Of a DNA stretch of 62,747 bases, positions 18,171 to 27,044 are shown piece after piece. This DNA is from an uncultured Eubacteriales bacterium. Lineage in GTDB: Bacteria; Bacillota; Clostridia; Lachnospirales; Anaerotignaceae. Numbering within the stretch: the first letter of the stretch is position 1; every line of letters begins with the position of its first letter. A model generated the notes under the pieces. It was not told the DNA's origin. It did not search any database and saw only the letters and a program-made list of their open reading frames with translations. Where the stretch lies: contig CATJUP010000074.1 of assembly GCA_949743655.1 (NCBI GenBank), forward strand, positions 1 through 62,747, read 5' to 3'. A program made the translations under genes and the position numbers.

Positions 18171-19193
18171 ATGGCTAAATTAAAATATAAAATGATACCA
18201 GAAGGTATTCTTGAGGGAAAATTAATTCCGCTTAATATTGCTATTATAGATTATAAAGATGTAAAGGCTGCTAATGTTACACCTAAACAGGCTTTTGAGG
18301 CTATTGCCAAAACTATTGACGGACCTGTTGGAATGAATATATTTGATATGGACGCTGTTACAACAACAAGTGATGGTGTTATGGTTGAGGGAACAGTTAG
18401 ATTTATGTCAGCTGCTGATAAGGGTAAAATAAACCCAGATTTTGGCTATCTTGAAATGGCTGAAATGCCTTATTCAGAAGAGCTTGTTAAAGAAGAGCCA
18501 CATCTTATACAGTGGCAAAAAAATTATGCTGGAAGAAAACTTTTTAGAGGACCAGACCCAGCTACGAAAATAATACCTGTACATAATGTATGTATAACAG
18601 GAAGAGCAAGCAATAACAACTCAGCTACTGAGATGATGAATATATTAACAATGGAAGAAATACTTCTTCCTATACTTGGTCAGCAGCAAATATTAAAAAA
18701 TGGTAAAGTTATACTTGGTATGACAGGCGGAATTATATCTGTTGGTATAGGTATGATTATGCCAGAAAAATTTGGACGTATTTTCCCAACAAGACAATTC
18801 CCAGCAGGAGAAACAGCACACGGAAGCGGAATTTATGCCCAAACTCTTAAAGCCGAAATTCCTTGTATTGTAGCTGATAAAGCTATACTTGCCGAAAACA
18901 TTATAAAATGTATTGAGGCGGGGTGTGTTCCAGGTAAAACTGTAGGAGCGTCACCAGCAGTATTGTCAGTTGCAAGAAGACTTGGCGCTGATATAGATAC
19001 AGGAAATATTACAGAAAGAGCTTATGAAGAATTAGCAAGTGTAGGCTTTACAAAAGAATGGATTACCGAGAAAGTGGATAAACTTACACCAGAAGAGATT
19101 ATAGCTAATGCTGACGATATAATACCAGGTGTTGTTGAGGGAACAAAATACAATGTGCCTGACCTTATAAAAGAAACTGAAATCGAAATTTAA
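18171..19193 (+). CDS. unrecognised 340-residue protein, partner of the previous gene
   Basis: I cannot place this protein in a family. It is soluble and has several glycine-rich stretches that could bind a nucleotide or an acidic substrate: GRASNNNSATEMM, LGMTGGIISVGIGMI, FPAGETAHGSGIYAQ and GKTVGASPAVLSVARRLG. Conserved-looking His and Cys residues occur in PVHNVCITG. Its GGGAGG site lies 8 bases before the start, and it is tightly linked to the 126-residue gene. A LarA-family gene follows after 113 bases. The two genes may act on the same hydroxy-acid substrate as that enzyme; this rests only on position. Confidence 0.75.
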   Translation: MAKLKYKMIPEGILEGKLIPLNIAIIDYKDVKAANVTPKQAFEAIAKTIDGPVGMNIFDMDAVTTTSDGVMVEGTVRFMSAADKGKINPDFGYLEMAEMPYSEELVKEEPHLIQWQKNYAGRKLFRGPDPATKIIPVHNVCITGRASNNNSATEMMNILTMEEILLPILGQQQILKNGKVILGMTGGIISVGIGMIMPEKFGRIFPTRQFPAGETAHGSGIYAQTLKAEIPCIVADKAILAENIIKCIEAGCVPGKTVGASPAVLSVARRLGADIDTGNITERAYEELASVGFTKEWITEKVDKLTPEEIIANADDIIPGVVEGTKYNVPDLIKETEIEI

Positions 19194-19205
19194 TTCATTT
19201 GCTGA

Positions 19206-19239
19206 TTATGAGTATTTTTATGAAATAAAAATACGAATA
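19206..19239. repeat. short palindromic repeat, copy 2
   Basis: GTATTTTTAT, GAA, ATAAAAATAC, flanked by TTATGA and GAATA exactly as in the copy at 1148-1183, with one base fewer per arm. Confidence 0.6.
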
Positions 19240-19254
19240 TTATTTTAAAGTTAT

Positions 19255-19279
19255 AAAGCGTGGCTAAGCTCCACGCTTT
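19255..19279 (+). terminator. intercistronic stem-loop
   Basis: AAAGCGTGG pairs with CCACGCTTT around a 7-base loop. Only a short AT tract follows, and the hairpin ends about 28 bases before the next start codon, so partial termination or mRNA stabilisation is as likely as full termination. Confidence 0.55.
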
Positions 19280-19306
19280 AATAATATTATGAAGGGAAAT
19301 GTTAAT

Positions 19307-20539
19307 ATGAGTGTATATCCAAAAATGTATCGAATAAAACAAAATTTTTCTAATGATAAAATAAGTGATATAAAAGCAGAGGTTTTTAAACAATTAGATA
19401 GTATTGGTATTAAAGAAAAAATAAAACCAATGGACAATATAGGCGTTACATGCGGCAGCAGAGGAATAAATAATATAGATGCTATAGTAAAAGCCACTGT
19501 TGATTATGTAAAACAATGTGGTGGAGAGCCATTTATACTTCCAGCTATGGGAAGCCATGGAGGCGCTACTGACGAAGGGCAAAAACATGTTTGTGAAAAA
19601 TTTGGTGTAAGCGAAGAAAAAATGGGCTGTCCTATACGTTCTTCTATGGAAATATTAAACATTGGAAAAACTAAAAGCGGAGTAGATGTTTATTTTGATA
19701 AAACAGCTTATAATTCCGATGGAGTTATAGTTGTAAATAGAGTAAAAAGACATACCGACTTTACAGCTAAAAATGAAAGCGGAATTGTAAAAATGCTTGC
19801 GGTAGGTCTTGGAAATCAAAATGGTGCTAACACTATGCACAAAAACGGATTAGGAAAAACTATACCAGAGACCGCAGAGGTTATTTTGCAAAAAGCCCCA
19901 ATAATAGCCGGTATTGGCATAGTAGAAAATGCTCATGAAGACACTTGTATTATTAAAGCAGTTAAACCACAGGATTTTATTGAACAGGACGCCAAACTGC
20001 TTGAAATATCAAACTCACTCGTACCAGCACTTCCTTGTAAAGATATAGATATACTCGTTGTTAAAGAAATGGGAAAACAGTACAGCGGTACAGGAATGGA
20101 TACAAAAGTAATAGGAAGAATGAAAATATTTGGCGAAGTAGAGCCAGATTATCCGGCTATTAAAAAGATAGTTACTTTAAGATTGTCGGAAGCATCTTAT
20201 GGAAACGCTCTTGGAATAGGATTGGCTGACATAACAGTAAAAAAACTTGTAAACGCTATAGATTATGAAGCTATGTACTCAAATCTTATAACAACAACTT
20301 TTCTTGAAAGAGGAAGAGTGCCTGTTAATTTTGATACTGAAAAACAGTCTATTGATGTTGCATTTAACACAATAGGCGCTGTTAAACCAGAAGACGCAAG
20401 AGTTGTTATTATAGATAACACACTTAATATAGAAACAATGCTTGTTTCTGAAAGTGTTTATAAAGAAATTAAAAATGATGTAGAGCTTATTGATGAAAAT
20501 GTAGAGTTTAGTTTTGACGCTGAAGGAGTTTTAAAATAA
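19307..20539 (+). CDS. LarA-family (DUF2088) nickel-pincer-type isomerase, copy 1
   Basis: This 410-residue protein belongs to the lactate racemase LarA superfamily, whose members racemise or epimerise 2-hydroxy acids with a nickel-pincer nucleotide. Lys162 (ESGIVKML) and His178 (NTMHKNG) are 16 residues apart, the same spacing as the cofactor-bearing Lys184 and nickel ligand His200 of Lactobacillus LarA. His84 (GSHGGAT) and His149 (KRHTDF) are candidate catalytic bases. I chose the ATG at 19307 because AGGGA precedes it. It is a close paralog of the gene at 31650. No larB, larC or larE is in the window, so the cofactor must be made elsewhere. The substrate is unknown. Confidence 0.85.
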   Translation: MSVYPKMYRIKQNFSNDKISDIKAEVFKQLDSIGIKEKIKPMDNIGVTCGSRGINNIDAIVKATVDYVKQCGGEPFILPAMGSHGGATDEGQKHVCEKFGVSEEKMGCPIRSSMEILNIGKTKSGVDVYFDKTAYNSDGVIVVNRVKRHTDFTAKNESGIVKMLAVGLGNQNGANTMHKNGLGKTIPETAEVILQKAPIIAGIGIVENAHEDTCIIKAVKPQDFIEQDAKLLEISNSLVPALPCKDIDILVVKEMGKQYSGTGMDTKVIGRMKIFGEVEPDYPAIKKIVTLRLSEASYGNALGIGLADITVKKLVNAIDYEAMYSNLITTTFLERGRVPVNFDTEKQSIDVAFNTIGAVKPEDARVVIIDNTLNIETMLVSESVYKEIKNDVELIDENVEFSFDAEGVLK

Positions 20540-20555
20540 TAATTATATTAAACAG

Positions 20556-20592
20556 ACGTCCGCTAATAACATGCGGTCGTATATATTTATTT
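20556..20592 (+). terminator. stem-loop after LarA-like copy 1
   Basis: ACGTCCGC and GCGGTCGT form a stem with one mismatch around a 9-base loop, followed by an AT-rich, T-rich tract. Confidence 0.5.
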
Positions 20593-20680
20593 TAAGTATT
20601 GACATAAATTTTTTATTAAGTTATCCTGTTTTTCAAGGACTTCCGGTTGTCTTAATTTTGAAAAATAAGGAGTAAGACAT

Positions 20681-21697
20681 ATGTATCATTTGCATTTTAA
20701 AGGAACTCACTATGATATTGGGGAGCGTTTTGGTTTGGCTTTAGCAAAGCGAGGTAAAAATATTATTGATAACGTTCCTTTTCCAATTACTAAAGAACGT
20801 GAGGATTTTGCGCGACTTTGTGTACCTATTTATAAAAAGTTCTTTCCGGAAATTCTTGAAGAGATAAGAGGACTGGCAGAAGGTCAAAATTGTGAACTAA
20901 ATATTTTGCAAGCTGTTTTGTTTAGTATGTACGCTATTCCACCAATGTGTAACTGTTCTTGTTTTGCTGTCTCAAATGAAAAAAATATTTTTCTGGGAAG
21001 AAACAGCGACTTTTTGACAAAACTTGAAAAGTTGAATATGAACACTATTTATAATTTTTCTAATGACTCTTATAATTTTACAGGAAACACAACTGCTTTT
21101 ATTGAAATGGAAGACGGTGTTAATGAAAATGGTTTGGCAGTTGGATTAACATCAGTTTATCCAACTAAAATTAGATATGGGTTTAACGCTGGTATGCTTG
21201 TAAGGTTTTTTATTGAAAAATGCAGAAATGTGGAAGAAGTTATTAAATATATTAAGCACTTGCCAATATCTTCAGCACAAACCATTACAGCAGCAGACGC
21301 AAAAGGCGATATAGCTGTAATTGAGTGTAACTCGGAAAAAGTAAATATTGTGCGACATACAAATGAACGGAAGTTTGTATGTGCGACAAATATTTTTTGT
21401 TCAAAAGAAATGTTGAGTTTACAAAATTTGAATATTGATAATTGGCAAGCTGATGAAAGATACAATACATTATTTAATACATTGAGTAACAACTATTATA
21501 AAATGGATGTTAAATATGCACAAAATTTATTATCAGGCAAGTATGGGTTTTTATGTCAGTATGACAGAAACACTAAAAAAGACACAGTATGGTCTGTAAT
21601 ATATGATTTAAAACATAAGTCTATATATCGTGCTGAGGGTAACCCAATACGAAAGAGTTTTATTAAAGACAGCAGATTTGTGTTAAACTATTTTTAA
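20681..21697 (+). CDS. C45-type autoproteolytic acyltransferase/hydrolase
   Basis: This 338-residue protein resembles the acyl-CoA:6-aminopenicillanic acid acyltransferase (AAT, peptidase C45) family of Ntn hydrolases. These self-cleave before a cysteine, which becomes the N-terminal nucleophile. The likely nucleophile is the Cys in NCSCFAV (near residue 93-95), followed by FLGRNSDF as in the family. Other family-like runs are GLAVGLTSVYPTK and ITAADAKGDIAVIECN. The start has AAGGAG. It stands alone between two stem-loops. The natural amide or peptide substrate is unknown, and penicillin chemistry is not implied. Confidence 0.8.
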   Translation: MYHLHFKGTHYDIGERFGLALAKRGKNIIDNVPFPITKEREDFARLCVPIYKKFFPEILEEIRGLAEGQNCELNILQAVLFSMYAIPPMCNCSCFAVSNEKNIFLGRNSDFLTKLEKLNMNTIYNFSNDSYNFTGNTTAFIEMEDGVNENGLAVGLTSVYPTKIRYGFNAGMLVRFFIEKCRNVEEVIKYIKHLPISSAQTITAADAKGDIAVIECNSEKVNIVRHTNERKFVCATNIFCSKEMLSLQNLNIDNWQADERYNTLFNTLSNNYYKMDVKYAQNLLSGKYGFLCQYDRNTKKDTVWSVIYDLKHKSIYRAEGNPIRKSFIKDSRFVLNYF

Positions 21698-21714
21698 TAT
21701 GTTTTGCTAAATTT

Positions 21715-21748
21715 AAAAGTTCTCCAACCTTTTAGGTGGAGAACTTTT
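21715..21748 (+). terminator. terminator of the C45 gene
   Basis: AAAAGTTCTCCAACC pairs with GGTGGAGAACTTTT with one bulge, around a short T-rich loop. Confidence 0.8.
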
Positions 21749-21882
21749 AGTAAACGGTTAAGTGATTAAATGATTTAGCGAAAGATAAACAAAAGCACAT
21801 AACTAAAAATAATGTTTTAAATTAACTCATGCTGTGTTTGTTTAGCAATAAATAATGTTTGATTTGGCAAAAACAATAATGT

Positions 21883-22215
21883 TTAGTGCTTTTGGTTTTG
21901 CCATATATATTGCGCTAATATTATAATCAAGTCTTTTGGCATTGGTTTTTCTATTATTGGACGACCCAAAATTTGCTCAAGACGTTTTATATTTCCGTGT
22001 TCCCAAATATCGTTAGTAGCGCGAGACAATGCTTTTGATATTGATTGTATTTTATTTTTACCTGTAATAGTTTGTACTTCTAAACAAATTGATTTCATTG
22101 CTATTTCTTGTGGCTGATGATTTATAGCCACTTGCAGAGCACAGCAGAATATATAATAATACCCGTTACCTCGTCTTCCGCATATTTCAAGAACTAATTT
22201 TTTTATTTCTTCCAT
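21883..22215 (-). CDS. stand-alone Spo0A C-terminal-domain-like protein
   Basis: This 110-residue protein has no receiver domain. Its sequence tracks the Spo0A DNA-binding domain: GYYYIFCALQ-like helix, then ICLEVQTITGKNKIQSISKALSRATNDIWEHGNI against the Spo0A pattern [28 protein letters not shown], and finally a KPMPKDLI stretch at the place of KPTNSEFI. The match is by eye and clearly diverged; the recognition-helix SRVERAIR residues are not kept. It lies 128 bases downstream of spo0A on the same strand and is probably co-transcribed. It may be an antagonist or accessory DNA-binding protein, or a decaying duplicate. Confidence 0.7.
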   Translation of the reverse strand: MEEIKKLVLEICGRRGNGYYYIFCCALQVAINHQPQEIAMKSICLEVQTITGKNKIQSISKALSRATNDIWEHGNIKRLEQILGRPIIEKPMPKDLIIILAQYIWQNQKH

Positions 22216-22343
22216 AATTAGTATCCCTTTGTTTTATTAATTTTATATCATTAAGGATACAATATATCTGCAAAAAAATCTTTAAAAATGACTGTATTTG
22301 ACTAAATGAGACTAATTTAGACAAAATTGCACCTGATTTTTTA

Positions 22344-23150
22344 TTAGCTTGCCTTTTGTTCCAATCTAAGTCTATCAGCAATAAGTGCTATAAACTCCGA
22401 ATTAGTAGGCTTACCCTTATGGTTGTTTATTGTATAGCCAAATATTTCATCAATAGCGTCAATTTTACCTCTGTTCCATGCTACCTCTATGGCATGGCGT
22501 ATTGCTCTTTCAACTCTTGAAGGAGTAGTGTTACATTTTTTGGCTATGGAAGGGTAAAGCTCTTTTGTTATATAGTTAAGTACATCCATATCATTTACAC
22601 TCATTATAATAGCTTCTCTCATATAATGATAACCTCTTATATGTGCTGGAACACCGATTTCATGAAGTATATTTGTTACTTTTGTTTCAAGGTCATAAGC
22701 CGCGCTGTCGATATTGTGTTTCTCATTTCCACGAGATATAAAAGCGGCGTTTATTGTACGTGGAGCGGATACGCTCCTAAACTGGCGTATTCTATTTGCA
22801 AGAGACTCCATATCAAATGGTTTTACAACATAATAATCAGCTCCCAATTCAAATGCTCTTTGAGATATTTTTTCTTGACTGAATGATGAGAGTATTATAC
22901 ATATAGGTCTTTTGTTAGCTGGATTTTGGGCTATTTTGTCAAGAACTCCAAGACCATCAAGGCGAGGCATTATACCATCTATTATGGCAACATCTGGTTG
23001 TTTGTCGCAAATCATATTGTATGCTTCAACGCCATCATATGATACTGATGTAACTTCCATGTCCTCCTTTGAGTTTAAAAATTTTTTTAGTATATCGCAA
23101 AAATCTTTATTATCATCTGCAATAGCTATTTTTATTTTATTTTGGTTCAA
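22344..23150 (-). CDS. spo0A: stage 0 sporulation response regulator Spo0A
   Basis: This 268-residue master regulator of sporulation has a receiver domain with the acidic pocket ADDN (12-13) and phospho-acceptor Asp58 ([11 protein letters not shown]), then the sigma-contacting DNA-binding domain. Diagnostic runs are [34 protein letters not shown] and [16 protein letters not shown]. The start is TTG with GGAGGGG 5 bases upstream. It is full length and intact, so the organism probably forms endospores. spoIVB, the usual upstream neighbour, is absent; instead there is a 370-base gap and a CYTH gene. Confidence 0.97.
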   Translation of the reverse strand: MNQNKIKIAIADDNKDFCDILKKFLNSKEDMEVTSVSYDGVEAYNMICDKQPDVAIIDGIMPRLDGLGVLDKIAQNPANKRPICIILSSFSQEKISQRAFELGADYYVVKPFDMESLANRIRQFRSVSAPRTINAAFISRGNEKHNIDSAAYDLETKVTNILHEIGVPAHIRGYHYMREAIIMSVNDMDVLNYITKELYPSIAKKCNTTPSRVERAIRHAIEVAWNRGKIDAIDEIFGYTINNHKGKPTNSEFIALIADRLRLEQKAS

Positions 23151-23521
23151 AATAACCCCTCCATTTTAATAGATTTATTTAATTTTATAAGAGATATTTG
23201 GGAAATAATTCCTTATATTGAAGATTATAAATAAATTTATTTATTGTTTCAACGATTTTTTATCTACAAAATGCGAAATTAATTGCCACAAATCGGTTAA
23301 ATTTGTTAAATTATATGGCGAATTATTGTTACTGAAAGGGTATTAAGATATACATTGACGAATAGTGACGATAAAAAATGACATTGTAAATGTGGTTTTG
23401 TTTCAATTTGACATATTAAAATATTGTGAAGTGTTAAAATAGATAATGATTTTTTGTAAAATTTAATTATGTCATTTTAGGACATTTTAGAAACGACAAA
23501 AATCCATATTTTTTTATTGTT
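23151..23521. other. spo0A upstream region
   Basis: A 371-base AT-rich region between spo0A and the CYTH gene on the same strand. It must contain the spo0A promoter(s). TTGACGAA at 23355-23362 (plus strand) fits the 0A-box pattern TGNCGAA, and a related TGACGAT follows 4 bases later, which would allow autoregulation. The match is short and could be chance. Confidence 0.4.
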
Positions 23522-23986
23522 TTAATGTATATCATCAGGTATTCCATTTAAAGCTATGTTTGAGTTTTTATATCTTTTGTCATATGATATGTCTTTTCCA
23601 AACCAATATGGAGGTGTGAAAGAGTTAAAATCCTCTGTTGACAAAAACTCAACCTCTGTTGTTATAAGCCCCTCAAGTTTGTTATGATATACATCTATTT
23701 CGGCTGTAAGAGAGTTTTGTATATGTAAAAAGTATCTCGTTTTTGATATAGGCTCTGTTTCAGCTTTTTTTATTAAGCTGTTATATTGTTTTTTTGTTAT
23801 TAAAAGCTCAAATTCCTGTCTTGATACGTGACCTTTTCCTTTTACTGTAAGTGTAAATTTATTGTCACATTTTCTTATGCGTATAACAGGTTCGGTTGAT
23901 ATATAATATTGTTCTATTTCTGTTTTGTCTAAATTGGTTAAATCAAAAGGTATTTCTTTTGTTAAATATTTTCTCTCTATTTCCAT
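23522..23986 (-). CDS. CYTH domain protein (triphosphate tunnel enzyme)
   Basis: This 154-residue protein opens with MEIERKYL, the ExExK signature of CYTH domains, and alternates charged strands as expected for an eight-stranded tunnel (RIRKCDNKFTLTVKGKG, EIDVYHNKLEGLITTEVEF). Such proteins hydrolyse inorganic triphosphate or, less often, act as adenylate cyclases or thiamine triphosphatases. Length is normal for the stand-alone form. GGAGGT precedes the start. The substrate cannot be fixed from sequence. Confidence 0.88.
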   Translation of the reverse strand: MEIERKYLTKEIPFDLTNLDKTEIEQYYISTEPVIRIRKCDNKFTLTVKGKGHVSRQEFELLITKKQYNSLIKKAETEPISKTRYFLHIQNSLTAEIDVYHNKLEGLITTEVEFLSTEDFNSFTPPYWFGKDISYDKRYKNSNIALNGIPDDIH

Positions 23987-24075
23987 ATTGACCTCCGTTG
24001 GTTTTTTATATATTATAGCATTTAAAAACAGTGTTTTTAAATATTATTTACAAATAATAAAAGGAGAGATGATAT

Positions 24076-24624
24076 ATGAAAAAAGCGGCAGTGTTTTTTG
24101 CTGATGGTTTTGAAGAGATTGAGGCTATTACTCAGGTGGATTTGTTAAAAAGGGCTAATATATATACAGTGATGGTATCTATAACCGAAAATAAATTGGT
24201 AGAAGGCGCTCATGGTATTAAAATTAACACTGATATGACTATTGATAAAAATATTTTAAATGACTTAGATGCTGTTATTTTTCCAGGAGGTATGCCAGGA
24301 ACAGAAAATTTATATAAATGCGATGATGTTAAAGAGATTATAAATTATTTTAACATTAACAAAAAACTTATAGCGGCTATATGCGCAGCGCCTATGATAT
24401 TTGGACAAATGGGTATTTTAAAAGGTAAAAAAGCCTGTGCTTATCCAGGTTTTGAGAAGTATCTTAAAGAAGCTATAGTTGAATACAAAAACGTTTGTAT
24501 TGACCAAAATATAATTACATCAAGAGGCGTTGGCACTGCTATAGATTTTGCGGCGGCTATTATTGAGTATATTAATGATAAAAACAGTGCCAATGAGGTT
24601 ATTAAAAGTATAGTGTACAAATAA
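24076..24624 (+). CDS. DJ-1/PfpI family protein
   Basis: This 182-residue class-I glutamine amidotransferase-like protein has FADGFEEIEAITQVDLLKR at the N terminus, FPGGMPGTENL, and the nucleophile elbow AAICAAPMIFG with the reactive Cys near residue 105. The GFEEIEA run marks the DJ-1 branch, linked to deglycase/glyoxalase III-like activity and oxidative protection. AAGGAGAG precedes the start. Confidence 0.92.
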   Translation: MKKAAVFFADGFEEIEAITQVDLLKRANIYTVMVSITENKLVEGAHGIKINTDMTIDKNILNDLDAVIFPGGMPGTENLYKCDDVKEIINYFNINKKLIAAICAAPMIFGQMGILKGKKACAYPGFEKYLKEAIVEYKNVCIDQNIITSRGVGTAIDFAAAIIEYINDKNSANEVIKSIVYK

Positions 24625-24642
24625 GTTGGGTTGTGTTTGCAA

Positions 24643-24909
24643 ATGAACAAAATACAGAAATATTTTGTGTACAGACAATCGTTAATTGAGCAGTATTTAA
24701 AAGGAGATATGACAAAAAGAGAGTATCTTAAAATGAACTATAATGCTGTTATACACAACGATATAGGACCTTTTAAATATATTGATACTGTGGAGAAAGG
24801 ACTTTATAATTACCAATATTATAATGCTCTGGCAAAAGAAATGAAATCTATGAGTGGGCGTAATATTGATTATGACGCTAAATATGACTATAACCAACAA
24901 GCTGAATAG
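24643..24909 (+). CDS. DUF6648-like small protein
   Basis: This protein of about 88 residues (MNKIQKYFVYRQSLIEQYLK at the start) carries GDMTKREYLKMNYNAV and IGPFKYIDTVEKGLYNYQYYNALAKEMK. It resembles a small clostridial family I recall as DUF6648, function unknown. The ATG at 24643 is preferred over an in-frame TTG four codons earlier, but neither has a good ribosome site. It follows the DJ-1 gene by 18 bases. Confidence 0.7.
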   Translation: MNKIQKYFVYRQSLIEQYLKGDMTKREYLKMNYNAVIHNDIGPFKYIDTVEKGLYNYQYYNALAKEMKSMSGRNIDYDAKYDYNQQAE

Positions 24910-24936
24910 TATTCCTCAAAAAAAGACAAAGCCACA

Positions 24937-25164
24937 ATGAAAGTGCTTAAAATGTTGGATTATAAAAATGTAGAGGCTTATTTTGTTAAAGTAAAAAGCC
25001 ACAATTTAAAAGGAAAGTTATATGAGATTGTTTGCGCTGACTGCTATAAAATGATACTTCATTCCACAAATGCTCAAATATTAAAAAACCTTAGAGAAGA
25101 AGGAGTGTTTTGTGAACAGGTAAAAACCTCTCTTATAGACGGATATATAAATCAAAAATATTGA
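24937..25164 (+). CDS. hypothetical 75-residue protein
   Basis: Not recognised. The protein (MKVLKMLDYKNVEAYFVKVK at the start) contains a CADC pair that might bind metal, and has no membrane segment. It lies 27 bases after the DUF6648-like gene in the same direction. The ribosome site is weak for both candidate ATGs (24937 and 24952), so the start is uncertain. Confidence 0.55.
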   Translation: MKVLKMLDYKNVEAYFVKVKSHNLKGKLYEIVCADCYKMILHSTNAQILKNLREEGVFCEQVKTSLIDGYINQKY

Positions 25165-25292
25165 TTTAATTGATATTAAAATTTAATATAAGTATATATT
25201 GAATTATAGTATGTTATGTGCTATATTTAACATGTAATTTGTATATTAGTATATTAAGTTGCTGTATTTATTAAATAAGGGAGGGAAACTAC

Positions 25293-27008
25293 ATGGAAGA
25301 TTATGAGTATTTAACAAAAAACACAAGTCCGGAAGATATGTTTAAAGCTGCTAAGGCTTTAAATGGAAAATGGCAAATGCTTACATTATTGGGTTGGAGT
25401 GTAGACGATATTGCTAACAAACCAGTAATAGCCATTGCTAATACATGCAGTGATATATGTCCTGGTCATGTAAATCTTAGACAAGTAGCTGATGCAGTTA
25501 AAAGCGGTATAGCTCAAGCCGGAGGCATACCTGTTGAGTTTGGTACTATAGGTGTGTGTGATGTATCTCAAAACGGTTATGTATTGCCAACAAGAGATGT
25601 TATTTGCGACAGTATAGAATTAATGGTAGGAGCCCATGAGTTTGATGGATTAGTGCTTTTAGGCTCATGCGATAAAATAGTACCTGGTATGATGATGGCA
25701 GCGGCAAGATGTAATATTCCTTCTATTATGGTTACCGGTGGACCAGCTCTTGGCGGTCCGGCATTTAATGGAAGAGCCAAAACTGAAAATACAGCGGCTT
25801 ATGAAGCATTTGGAATGTATCAGGCAGGTAAAATAAATTTGGAAGAGTTATTAAGGGTTACACGTACTGTAATGCCTACTATAGGCTCATGTTCATATTA
25901 TGGAACAGCTAATACTATGAGTTGTATAAGTGAGGCTATAGGACTTCAGTTGCCTGATGGTGGCGCAACTCCAGCGGTTTATGCTGATAGACTAAGAATT
26001 GCAAAAGCATCTGGTGTTAGAATAGTAGAGCTTGTTAAAGAAAATATATGTGCTCGTGATATTATAACTTTTGAGGCTATTCAAAACGCAATTTCGTTTG
26101 CTATGGCTACAGGCGGAAGTACAAACGCTGTAATTCACCTTACGGCATTGGCAAATGAAATAGGCTGTGACCCAAAAGACATTATGGCAGAGTTTGACCG
26201 TATAGGCGATGAAATACCTCAAATTGCTCGAATGTATCCAGCAGGAACAGAAGATTATCTTATGGAGGACTTTTATTTTTCGGGTGGCGTGCCAAGAGTA
26301 CTTGAAAATTTGAAAGAAAAAATTAATCTTGATGTTATGACATGTACTGGTCATACACTCCGTGAAAATATGGAAAAACACATATATTGGCAGAGAAAAG
26401 AAGCCAACGAGGAAGTAATTCGTCCTTTATCGGAGCCTTTTGGAAGAGGTTCATTAGCTATTTTATATGGAAATATAGCGCCTGAGTCCGCTGTTTGTAA
26501 ACCAGCCGGAATTCCAGAAAGTATGAGAAAATTTACAGGTAAAGCGGTGTGCTTTAACAGCGAGGAAGAAGCCGCAGCCGCTATATACAATAAATCTGAT
26601 ATACAACCAGGAAGTGTTGTTGTAATTAGATATGGAGGACCTAAAGGCGAGCCTGGCATGAGAGAAATGTGCAATGTGCTTAAATATATGATAGGTCAGG
26701 GATTAGGTGAGTCTGTAGCACTTATAACTGATGGACGTTTTTCGGGTACTAATAACGGCTGCTTTGTTGGACATATATCTCCAGAGGCGGCAGAAGGCGG
26801 ACCTATAGCTCTTATAGAAAACGGAGACACTATATGTATAGATATTGAATCTAAAAGAGTTGATGTGCTTGTTGACGAAGAAGAGCTTAAAAGAAGAAAA
26901 GCAAACTGGTCTTATACGCCTAAAGAGGTAAAAGGTCATTTGGCGCGCTACAGAAAATTAGCAAGCAGCGCAGGAAGAGGCGCTATACTTGACGCTGATA
27001 GATTATAA
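25293..27008 (+). CDS. IlvD/Edd family dehydratase
   Basis: This 571-residue iron-sulfur dehydratase turns a 2,3-dihydroxy acid into a 2-keto acid. Cluster cysteines are in [31 protein letters not shown] and [26 protein letters not shown] and [20 protein letters not shown] are family signatures. It would pass as dihydroxy-acid dehydratase (IlvD). However, no branched-chain genes are nearby and the [10 protein letters not shown] region resembles the sugar-acid-dehydratase side of the family. With a hydroxyacid dehydrogenase 36 bases downstream, a TRAP transporter and LarA-like genes, a sugar- or hydroxy-acid substrate is my preferred inference. GGAGGG precedes the start. Confidence 0.88.
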   Translation: MEDYEYLTKNTSPEDMFKAAKALNGKWQMLTLLGWSVDDIANKPVIAIANTCSDICPGHVNLRQVADAVKSGIAQAGGIPVEFGTIGVCDVSQNGYVLPTRDVICDSIELMVGAHEFDGLVLLGSCDKIVPGMMMAAARCNIPSIMVTGGPALGGPAFNGRAKTENTAAYEAFGMYQAGKINLEELLRVTRTVMPTIGSCSYYGTANTMSCISEAIGLQLPDGGATPAVYADRLRIAKASGVRIVELVKENICARDIITFEAIQNAISFAMATGGSTNAVIHLTALANEIGCDPKDIMAEFDRIGDEIPQIARMYPAGTEDYLMEDFYFSGGVPRVLENLKEKINLDVMTCTGHTLRENMEKHIYWQRKEANEEVIRPLSEPFGRGSLAILYGNIAPESAVCKPAGIPESMRKFTGKAVCFNSEEEAAAAIYNKSDIQPGSVVVIRYGGPKGEPGMREMCNVLKYMIGQGLGESVALITDGRFSGTNNGCFVGHISPEAAEGGPIALIENGDTICIDIESKRVDVLVDEEELKRRKANWSYTPKEVKGHLARYRKLASSAGRGAILDADRL

Positions 27009-27044
27009 TAAACTTTTTGTATTCAAAAAGGAGACATAAATATT

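Noticed and set aside
22187..22381. Minus-strand ORF between spo0A and its paralog
   Set aside because: It overlaps the ends of both genes in another frame and has no ribosome site.
25293..27008. Calling the dehydratase a branched-chain biosynthesis IlvD
   Set aside because: No ilv or leu genes are near and its neighbours point to acid catabolism, so I kept the call at family level.
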